Shown here: positions 56,916 to 64,000 of the stretch, piece by piece
How the letters are laid out: the number at the start of each line of letters is the position of its first letter
How positions within the stretch are numbered: the stretch's first letter is position 1
NCBI GenBank assembly: GCA_019359015.1
Contig: JAHHID010000021.1
Span: forward strand, 26,390-90,389
Direction: 5' to 3'
DNA from: Spirirestis rafaelensis WJT71-NPBG6
GTDB lineage: Bacteria; Cyanobacteriota; Cyanobacteriia; Cyanobacteriales; Nostocaceae
DNA: 64,000 bases
Program-made: the position numbers and the translations under genes
The notes under the pieces: generated by a model
The model's input: the letters and a program-made list of their open reading frames with translations, nothing else
The model's database searches: none
Told to the model about the DNA's origin: nothing

Positions 56916-57923
56916 GTGAAAGCAGTCTTAATGACAGCAGCAGGAAATCCCGAAGTTCTGCAAGTGCAGGAAATCCCCAACCCTGGCATTCCCCCAGGAG
57001 AAACCGAACTTTTGGTACGCTTGATGGCAGCTGGGGTTAACCCGATTGATACAAAATTACGCAAACGCGGTACTTTTTACCCAGATAATATGCCTGCCAT
57101 TTTAGGATGTGATGGTGCAGGTGTCGTCGAGGCAGTAGGTGCTGCTGTGCAGCGTTTTCGCGTAGGCGATGAGGTATATTTTTGCAATGGCGGTTTGGGG
57201 GCACACCAAGGTAATTATGCAGAATTTACTGTTGTTGATGAGCGATTTGTTGCCCGTAAACCGGCTTCGGTGTCCTTTGCGGAAGCTGCTGCTGCACCTT
57301 TAGTTTTAATCACTGCCTGGGAAGCTTTGTACGAAAGAGGACGACTCGAACCTGGGGAAAAAGTTTTGATTCATGCGGGTGCTGGTGGTGTTGGTCATGT
57401 AGCAATTCAGCTGGCGAAACTCAAAGGTGCTGATGTCTGCACAACTGTGAGTTCTCAAGAAAAGGCTAATTTCGTTAAACAACTGAATGCAGACGAAGTA
57501 ATTTTTTACAAACAAACTGACTTTGTACAAGCGGCTTTAGATTGGACTGGCGGCGAAGGTGTAGACTTAGCTTTTGATACTGTGGGTGGAGAAACTTTTC
57601 ACAAAACCTTTCCAGCAGTGCGCGTGTATGGCGATATTGTGACAATTTTAGAACCAGACGCGAATACTGTTTGGAAAACTGCTAGAAATCGCAATCTCCG
57701 CATCGGTTTGGAATTAATGCTGACACCGATGGTGCAAAAAATGGTGTCAGCGCAGCAGCATCATGCAGAAATTCTTGAGCAGTCTGCTACCTGGATTGAT
57801 GAGGGTAAGTTAAAAATTCACGTTGGTCATAAGTTTTCTTTAGCAGAAGCGGCAAAAGCTCATCAATTACTAGAAACTGGGTCTGTGACAGGTAAAATTG
57901 TTCTGCTGATTAATGATGAGTGA
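56916..57923 (+). CDS. Zinc-less alcohol dehydrogenase/quinone oxidoreductase (MDR family)
   Basis: 335 residues from GTG 56916, with AAGG eight bases upstream; the longer frame back to 56652 is low-complexity and unsupported. MDR layout: MKAVLMTAAGNPEVLQVQE, AAGVNPIDTKLRKRG, LGCDGAGVVEAVG and the NADPH-binding VLIHAGAGGVGHVAIQLAKL (AxxGxG type). No zinc-binding Cys/His set is present, as in zeta-crystallin-type quinone reductases. It probably reduces quinones or reactive carbonyls with NADPH. Twelve bp before the pentapeptide gene, so an operon is likely. Confidence 0.9.
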   Translation: MKAVLMTAAGNPEVLQVQEIPNPGIPPGETELLVRLMAAGVNPIDTKLRKRGTFYPDNMPAILGCDGAGVVEAVGAAVQRFRVGDEVYFCNGGLGAHQGNYAEFTVVDERFVARKPASVSFAEAAAAPLVLITAWEALYERGRLEPGEKVLIHAGAGGVGHVAIQLAKLKGADVCTTVSSQEKANFVKQLNADEVIFYKQTDFVQAALDWTGGEGVDLAFDTVGGETFHKTFPAVRVYGDIVTILEPDANTVWKTARNRNLRIGLELMLTPMVQKMVSAQQHHAEILEQSATWIDEGKLKIHVGHKFSLAEAAKAHQLLETGSVTGKIVLLINDE

Positions 57924-57935
57924 TAAAGAGTCGGT

Positions 57936-60173
57936 TTGGATAAATTATTTTTTAAACGCAAAGGAGCACTGAGGAAAGCGCAGAGGAGCGCTGAGAAACT
58001 ACTCTGCGAACCTCTGCGTTTAACCTTTGCGATCCTCTGCGTTTTGATTACTTTGTTTATATTGTTTTTTCCTCTACCTGTACAAGCGCAACCAGAACGC
58101 ACACCTTTAACTATAGAATTGTTGCAAGAGCGATTGCGTACACCGACGCTGCACGAAGGCAATTTGATGGTGGATTTGCGGCAAATGGTGATAGATTTAA
58201 GAGCAGAAAACGCTGTTTTTCATGATGCTTTTTATCAAGTTCTGCGAAAAGAATTGCAAAAGGTTGGTGCAAAACCTTTAGGTTTAGACTTGAGCTATTC
58301 TCTGATTCAGGGTGATTTTATTGGTAGCGATTTGGCTTTAAGAACACCTCTGTACGCGCAAGGAATCGCTTCGATTTTCACCGCAACTGAAAAAGAACAA
58401 CTCGAACGCTTACGCGGAGTTTGTGTGGATGCACTGGCTGTGGGTTTACCAAGTCCGAAAGACTGTAAATCACTTTTGGCAACAACTCCATTTAGTGAGA
58501 TTACTGTTTTTCGTGGTGCTTTGACACTGGTGGAAACTCGCTTCAATGGGGAAGTGCAATTTCCCAATACATTCTTTCTTCAGACTGTGGATGCCCAAGG
58601 TGCAAGCTTTATCCAAACAAGTAATTGGAATGAAACACGATTCAGCCATTCCGCCAATTTCGCCAGCGCAAACTTTCGGCAAGCGAGTAATTTTCAGGGA
58701 AGTATTTTTTTTGATAAAGCTAGTTTTAAACAATCAAAGTTTCAGGATAGTGCTTATTTTCAAGATAGTATCTTTAAGGATGCTAACTTCAACTCTGCAA
58801 TTTTTAAGCAGTTGGCGAAATTTACTCATGTGCAATGGCAAGGAAATGCTGATTTTTCTAATGTGCGCTTTGCGAACCAAGCACAGTTTACTCAAGCTAA
58901 TTTTAATCAGTTGTTTTTGCTGATGGAAGCGACTTTTGAGCAAGCTGTTACTTTTCGGGAAGCGCAGTTTAACCAAGCTGTAAATCTGCGCGGTGCTAGC
59001 ATTCTCAATCAAGCAGATTTTAGCGATGCAAGATTTGCAAATATTGCTTATTTAAATGTATCTGGTTTAAGTTTTAATTCTAATCAAGCGAAAATTTTAG
59101 GGAATGTTGGTCAAATTGGCAAAATGCTTTACGTACCTGCGTTGCAAGGTAATCAAAACGTGTTGCGGAATTTGGGGCAAAATTTTCGCCAGCAGCAGCA
59201 AATTGCCGATGCTAATCAAGTGGAGTATACAAAACACCGACTGCGACTAACAGAATTAAGCCGGCTTTTGGTTGGTACAAATATTAATAGTGCTTCCTTA
59301 GAACGTTTGATTAATGTGGGTTTTTCTGCAACTCAAGCGGATGCTATTACACGGCGCCGTCAAGTACAATTATTTCGCAACAACAATGAGTTACTTAGTA
59401 TTGCAGATATCAATACAGAAATATACACGCAAGTGAGTTCGCGCATAGTTGTGGGTGAACCTCTTTCATTCTTCGGATGGTTGTTGCAAGCTCTTAATTG
59501 GCTGGCATTGAGTGTACTGCTGCTGCTTTCTGGTTATGGTACAAGTGTGGGGTTAGTGTTTGGGGTAGGAGTGATAGCGATCGCCTATTTCGGTTTTATA
59601 TTTTGGCTAATTGATCGCTACCGTCGCTTACTTCCAGTACCAATTATTCCTACAATCAACGAAGTCACTGCGATAGTAACTAGTTTTAGTGTCTTAGCAA
59701 TATTTGGCTTGATCGCCATTTTTCGCAGTGCGGAACAGCCTTGGCTGTCGTTGGGATGTATATTAATTATCATCGTCCCCCTACCAGCAGCTTTATTATT
59801 CCGGCTTTACCAACAAGGTCGTTATCACGACTTAATGCACGTTTCTTATTTTACAGAAGACGGGACGATGCGGCAGTTACGATTGCTGATTGGACGATTA
59901 CCTGTGATACCAAGGAATGAAGCGTTTCGTGAGCGATATATGCCTTTATTGTGGAACCGTCGCTGGAACTGGCTTAACTACTACGACTTTGCCCTCAACA
60001 ATCTACTGAAATTGGGATTCAACGACATTCGCTTGCGAGACGAACACCTCCCCGGCATAATTTCGACACTTGCGTGGTATCAGTGGAGTTTGGGTTTACT
60101 TTACATCACCCTACTTTTGTGGACTCTCTCCCGCACAATTCCCGGATTGAACTTGTTAATTTATTTGAAGTAA
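57936..60173 (+). CDS. Pentapeptide-repeat membrane protein
   Basis: 745 residues from a TTG at 57936; the true start is uncertain. Residues about 5-28 (KRKGALRKAQRSAEKLLCEP) are read from a dispersed repeat containing CTCTGCG motifs. An export or anchor helix follows (LTFAILCVLITLFILFFPLP). Pentapeptide repeats of the A(D/N)LxX type span about 195-375 (for example ANFRQASNFQGSIFFDKASF, FKDANFNSAIF). Helix-hairpin-like LLSIADINTEIYTQ and about six membrane segments (500-745) complete it. A cyanobacterial type without a known role. It may be transcribed with the oxidoreductase. Confidence 0.85.
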   Translation: MDKLFFKRKGALRKAQRSAEKLLCEPLRLTFAILCVLITLFILFFPLPVQAQPERTPLTIELLQERLRTPTLHEGNLMVDLRQMVIDLRAENAVFHDAFYQVLRKELQKVGAKPLGLDLSYSLIQGDFIGSDLALRTPLYAQGIASIFTATEKEQLERLRGVCVDALAVGLPSPKDCKSLLATTPFSEITVFRGALTLVETRFNGEVQFPNTFFLQTVDAQGASFIQTSNWNETRFSHSANFASANFRQASNFQGSIFFDKASFKQSKFQDSAYFQDSIFKDANFNSAIFKQLAKFTHVQWQGNADFSNVRFANQAQFTQANFNQLFLLMEATFEQAVTFREAQFNQAVNLRGASILNQADFSDARFANIAYLNVSGLSFNSNQAKILGNVGQIGKMLYVPALQGNQNVLRNLGQNFRQQQQIADANQVEYTKHRLRLTELSRLLVGTNINSASLERLINVGFSATQADAITRRRQVQLFRNNNELLSIADINTEIYTQVSSRIVVGEPLSFFGWLLQALNWLALSVLLLLSGYGTSVGLVFGVGVIAIAYFGFIFWLIDRYRRLLPVPIIPTINEVTAIVTSFSVLAIFGLIAIFRSAEQPWLSLGCILIIIVPLPAALLFRLYQQGRYHDLMHVSYFTEDGTMRQLRLLIGRLPVIPRNEAFRERYMPLLWNRRWNWLNYYDFALNNLLKLGFNDIRLRDEHLPGIISTLAWYQWSLGLLYITLLLWTLSRTIPGLNLLIYLK

Positions 60174-60294
60174 CGGTTTTTTTGTCAAGTAACACAAGGC
60201 TGTTGTATGTTTGCAACGTTACAATTAACGTTATAACAAGCTTCCTTGACTAGGGCATGTTTTCAAACTACTCGTTTGCTATCCAAGGCTTTAC

Positions 60295-60372
60295 GATCCC
60301 CCTAAATCCCCCTTGAAAAGGGGGACTTTGAGTGAACCTATTAGCCCCCTTGAAAAGGGGGTTGGGGGGATC
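60295..60372. repeat. 78-bp inverted repeat (GATCCCCC...GGGGGGATC)
   Basis: Two CCCCCTTGAAAAGGGGG hairpins lie in tandem, and the outer ends GATCCCCC and GGGGGGATC are complementary. A dispersed cyanobacterial repeat between the pentapeptide gene and the isomerase gene. Confidence 0.85.
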
Positions 60373-60444
60373 TAAGAGTGTGAAAATAGACCTTAGCGTC
60401 GCAGGTACAAAAATATTTTACAAGCCTTCAATAAAGCTTCAATT

Positions 60445-61206
60445 ATGGAGTCTAGCTTATTCTTGACAGCTGACGAACAGCCAATTTCTCTTGAACAAGC
60501 ATTAAGATACCTGGAGTCTTCTGGGAAACTTGATTCTGTTATTTGGGAGATTATGCGTCAGCACGTTTTAGAACAGGAACTACAAACCTTAGAAAATATT
60601 GATATTAGTTCTGATTTAATCGAACAAGTGGTAATTGATTTTAGATTAAATAATCAGTTAATTGACTCGGCAAGTTTTCAAAGATGGCTAGCTCAGGAAG
60701 GTTTAGATTACTCTACCTTCAAAAGGCAAATCACTTCTAGTTTAAAGTTAGAAAAACTCAAAGCTCAACTTACTGAACCAAACATTCAGGAATATTTTAT
60801 TGAACGCAAGATATTTTTAGATCGGGTAGTTCTGTCGCGCTTAGTCGTAGAAGAACAAGCGCTTGCTGAAGAGTTGAAAAGTCAAATTATCGAAGATGGT
60901 GTTAGATTTGAGCAGCTAGTCCAGGAATATTCTATAACAGAAGACCGAACTTTAAATGGCATGATGGGAGCAATTAGTAAAGGGACATTGCCAGATGTAC
61001 TCAGGGCTGCTATCAACTTAGCGAAGCCAGGAGAGTTGATAGAACCACTGGAAATTGAAGGACTTTGGTATCTAGTTCGCGTGGAAAAAATCTTAGATGC
61101 TTCGTTAGACGAACAGTTGAAGCAACAACTAGAAGATGAGCTTTTTGAGCAATGGTTAGAAGATAAAATTCAAAGTATTAATGTCAAGCTACAGGTTAAT
61201 TTTTAG
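60445..61206 (+). CDS. Parvulin-type peptidyl-prolyl isomerase (PpiC/SurA-like)
   Basis: 253 residues. The N-terminal helical SurA-like part (WEIMRQHVLEQELQTLENID, RLNNQLIDSASFQRWLAQEG, LKLEKLKAQLTEPNIQEYFI) precedes a parvulin domain with VVLSRLVVEEQALAEELKSQ and GMMGAISKGTLPDVLRAAIN. No signal peptide. Such isomerases are commonly encoded next to peptidase-like ABC exporters in cyanobacteria and may keep exported substrates unfolded. Nine bp separate its stop from the next start, so the pair is co-transcribed. Confidence 0.85.
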   Translation: MESSLFLTADEQPISLEQALRYLESSGKLDSVIWEIMRQHVLEQELQTLENIDISSDLIEQVVIDFRLNNQLIDSASFQRWLAQEGLDYSTFKRQITSSLKLEKLKAQLTEPNIQEYFIERKIFLDRVVLSRLVVEEQALAEELKSQIIEDGVRFEQLVQEYSITEDRTLNGMMGAISKGTLPDVLRAAINLAKPGELIEPLEIEGLWYLVRVEKILDASLDEQLKQQLEDELFEQWLEDKIQSINVKLQVNF

Positions 61207-61215
61207 TTATTATTT

Positions 61216-63564
61216 ATGAACTTACAAGAGTATTTGCGGTGGGAGAAGTTGCCATTTTGCTTGTTAACTCCTGAGCAGCAAATTCACTTGAGAAATCAAG
61301 CAGAGATTCGTCCTTACCAGACTGGGGTTATAATTTGGTCTACAGAGAAACCTGGAAGCCAATTTTTAATTATTTCTGGTAATGTGCGTCTGAGAGAAGA
61401 TGGAAAATCTCAGTCATTAGCAACTTTAAAAGCAGGAGATTGGTTTGGCGATTTACTAGAGCTTTCTGGAGATTTGAAAGCTGTAGCATCTAAAAATGTG
61501 GAGGTGGTGCGCTGGGATGTAGCACTGTGGCAAAAAGCTGATTCTATAGAATTAAATCGCTTTTGGCAGCAAGAGCGATCGCGTTATCAACCAATTGAGG
61601 CTAATTTACCCCAGCCAGTAACCGGTTATCCATTTGTTTTAAGTCCCAATACTGCTGCTGCTTGCTTAACAATGGCAGCTCAATACTTAAATAATCCTAT
61701 CCCATTCGAGTTGGTACAGCGTCAACTGCGGGGACAGCATCCTCACGATGTGATGGAAGCGGGTGAAAAACTGGGACTGCAAGTGCGACAGCTACAAGTT
61801 ACCGGAAATGATTTGCGCTCATTAACTTTCCCGGCTTTGCTGCTTTGGCGACGGGAAGAGTGGATTGTTATCTATGGCGTTAGGGGTAATCGCTTAATTA
61901 TCGCATTTCCTACCAACCTGAGTCAAACTTGCGAAAGCATTCCCCTTCATATGCTTGAGGAAAATTGGGATGGACGACTTTGGCAAGTAGAATTAATTCA
62001 AGAGCAGGATGATAAACAGAAGTTTAACCTGAGTTGGTTTGTGCCTGCGGTTTGGCAGCACCGCAAGTTGTTGGGAGAAGTGCTGTTACTTTCTTTTGCG
62101 CTGCAATTGTTAGGGTTAGCAACGCCGATTATCACTCAGTACATCATCGACAAAGTAATGGTGTTTGGAAGCCGTAATGCTTTGGATGTGATGGCGATCG
62201 CTCTTTTGGGTGTGGCAATTTTTGAAGCAATTTTAGGCATTCTACGGCTATTCATTTTTACTCACACCGCCAACCGCCTTGATTTAAGTTTATCATCTCA
62301 GTTGTTTCGCCAATTGATGCGTCTACCCTTAAGTTATTTTGAGTCGCGTCGAGTAGGCGATACTGTTGCTAGAGCGCAAGAACTCGAAAATATTCGACAA
62401 TTTCTCACAGGTACAGCCTTAACTGTAATTCTTGACAGCATCTTCTCGGTAGTGTATCTAGTGCTGATGTTTGCTTACAGTTTCACCCTCACTTGGGTTG
62501 CTTTGGCTGTGATTCCCCTATTTGTCGTTTTAAATTTAGTGGCTACACCGATTTTACGCCATTGGCTGAATGAAACTTTTAATCGCGGTGCTGATAACCA
62601 ATCCTTTTTAGTGGAAACAGTGACGGGAATTCATGCTGTAAAAGCTCATGCTGCTGAACGCAAATCTCGCCGGCGTTGGGAAGGCTTATTTGCGCGTTAC
62701 ATCCGCACCAGTTTTAAAGCTTCTACTACTTCTAATATAGGCAGTAATATCGGCGATTTTTTGACTAATTTTTCCTACTTAATTATTCTCTGGTTTGGAG
62801 CGGGTCAGGTTATCGAACAAAAAATAACTATTGGTGTATTAGTTGCTTTTCAAATGCTAGCTTCTAAAGTAACAGGTCCACTGCTGCGTTTAGTACAACT
62901 TTGGCAAGAATTCCAGCAAGTTTTACTATCTGTAGATCGACTTGGAGATATTCTTAATACTGCTCCGGAAGCTGAACCCGGTTCTGGTTTAGTTTTACCA
63001 CCACTGCGCGGTCAAGTAAGCTTTGAAAAAGTGTTTTTTCGCTACCAAAGCGACCAAGAAGAACCTGTTTTGAAAGGCATTTCTTTCACTGTGCAACCTG
63101 GGATGTTTGTCGGAATTGTCGGACGGTCAGGGTCTGGTAAAAGTACACTTTCAAAGCTTTTACAACGCCTCTACAAACCAGAATCAGGCTCTATCTTGAT
63201 TGATGATTTTGATATTAAAAATGCTGATATCGGTTCTTTACGACAACAAATTAGCGTTGTCCTGCAAGACGATTTTCTCTTCGACGCTACCATCTCGGAA
63301 AATATCACCTTCGGCGATCCAGATATTACAACTGAGCAGGTGATGAGAGCAGCACGACTGGCGGTAGCTCATAATTTTATCAGCGAACTGCCCAAAGGCT
63401 ACCAAACCAGCATCGGAGAGCGGGGAATCGCCTTATCTGGAGGACAGCGCCAACGTCTTGCTTTAGCGCGTTTATTTCTTTGGCGCAAGTCCTCAACCCA
63501 AGCCTGCATCGAAGCTACGTGGAATGTCCGCCGATGCAGCCGAAAGATGGAGCAATTCAGCTAA
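61216..63564 (+). pseudogene. Peptidase-like ABC exporter, truncated in the NBD
   Basis: The first 757 residues or so are genuine: a cyclic-nucleotide-binding-like domain (about 5-110, FLIISGNVRLREDGKSQSLA), a C39-like domain (about 138-250) and six membrane helices (about 285-560). The NBD has Walker A GRSGSGKST and LSGGQRQRLALAR. In the C39-like region the DCG catalytic Cys is replaced (SPNTAAACLTM), as in HlyB-type exporters. After LARLFLWR the frame turns into unrelated sequence (KSSTQACIEATWNVRRCSRK) and stops. Walker B (LILDEAT) and the H-loop are missing, so the pump should be inactive. Confidence 0.85.
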
Positions 63565-63898
63565 TAGCCCGAAGCCTGCATCGAAGCTACGTGGGATGTC
63601 CGCCGATGCAGCCGAACGTTGGAGTGCAGGCTCAAGTCGTAAACCCAAGCCTACCCCAACCTCGACTGCTTTAAATACTCGGCGTTATGGTTCAGCTAAT
63701 GCTGCCGAACATTGGAGTGGGGAAGTCAGGAGGCGTAATTCTGGATCTAATACCAGTAGCAATATTGTTAGTACTTTAAATAGCGTCGGCGGAAATGTTG
63801 CCAAGGGCGTAGCAGGCTCATTTGTTGCATTCAAGGCAGAGGATATTGTCAGAAAAGCAGATGTTGTCAGAAGCAGAACTTACGCATTGACAAATTAG
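63467..63898 (+). pseudogene. C-terminal fragment of an unidentified repeat protein
   Basis: Open in another frame from the point where the exporter breaks. It contains GMSADAAERWSN and GMSADAAERWSA in a 72-bp tandem repeat (63501-63572, 63573-63644), then SANAAEHWSGEVRRRNSG and the tail LNSVGGNVAKGVAGSFVAFK. No start signal or upstream domain is present, so it looks like the 3' part of a different gene joined to the exporter out of frame. Family not recognised. The end (RSRTYALTN) resembles the MITE sequence at 54521. Confidence 0.6.
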
Positions 63899-64000
63899 AC
63901 AATAAGTGCCATATGGAAAAGAAGAAAAAATATGCGATCGCTAATCACTCTTGGACTGGAAAGACGGATAATTTACGTCCAGAGCGTATTTAGGGTTCAG
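63899..64000. other. End of the window, possible repeat remnant
   Basis: CAGAACTTACGCATTGACAA (from about 63866) shares ACTTACGCA with the terminal repeat of the MITE at 54521. A 26-codon frame at 63913-63993 starts MEKKKKYAIANHSWTGKTDN but cannot be assigned. The window ends before the right end of any element. Confidence 0.35.

Overview
The window looks like chromosome from a filamentous, probably heterocyst-type cyanobacterium (Nostocales or a close relative). The evidence is the gene content (Mg-chelatase ChlI, a high-light-inducible protein, a helical carotenoid protein, cyanobacterial SigA and FtsH, phosphoketolase, ArsM/ArsS, a TPR-CHAT protein), the many GCGATCGC (HIP1) octamers, and the dense short tandem and palindromic repeats between genes. 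No rRNA operon, CRISPR array, prophage or complete insertion sequence was seen. One tRNA gene (Lys, CTT) is present.

Layout. 1-9.6 kb: the N-terminus of a class A penicillin-binding protein, folK, a Nudix hydrolase, rplU-rpmA, a nucleotidyltransferase, chlI, queG, a HAD phosphatase and a helical carotenoid protein. 9.7-13.3 kb: a MacA/MacB-type efflux operon (adaptor, permease, ATPase). 13.7-26.7 kb: a TPR protein, a response regulator, a GyrA/ParC-type subunit, a short hli gene missed by length cut-offs (with a probable RpaB/HLR1 site), sigA, a fasciclin lipoprotein, a PabC-like enzyme and ftsH. 27-38.5 kb: a REP-associated tyrosine transposase between its own REP palindromes, a PAS/GAF histidine kinase, a GHL10-type glycoside hydrolase, glcD, an SGNH hydrolase, miaA and gyrB. 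38.5-48.7 kb: a central-carbon block (ackA, tal, pyk, gap, xfp), all on the minus strand, interrupted by a vapBC toxin-antitoxin pair. 49.3-51.9 kb: arsM and arsS (arsenosugar synthesis), followed by two tandem small-RNA genes that look like Yfr1. 52-56.6 kb: a repeat-rich accessory region with 21-bp tandem repeats, a DUF559 endonuclease gene embedded in repeats, and a TPR-CHAT protease gene split by a MITE whose target duplication is still visible. 57-64 kb: a quinone oxidoreductase, a pentapeptide-repeat membrane protein, a parvulin-type isomerase and a peptidase-like ABC exporter whose nucleotide-binding domain is cut off before Walker B.

How the parts work together. The ackA/xfp/tal/pyk/gap genes cover lower glycolysis, the pentose-phosphate link and a phosphoketolase route from sugar phosphate through acetyl-phosphate to acetate. 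arsM plus arsS methylate arsenite and add the sugar moiety. The isomerase and ABC protein resemble a type I secretion module that is broken here. Much of what is unusual comes from small repeats that have entered genes. At least four genes (chlI, the MacB-type ATPase, the RAYT and the DUF559 gene) take their stop codon or C-terminus from a repeat. The strongest leads are the tandem Yfr1-like RNAs, the MITE-split CHAT gene, the repeat-bounded vapBC and DUF559 loci, and the truncated exporter.
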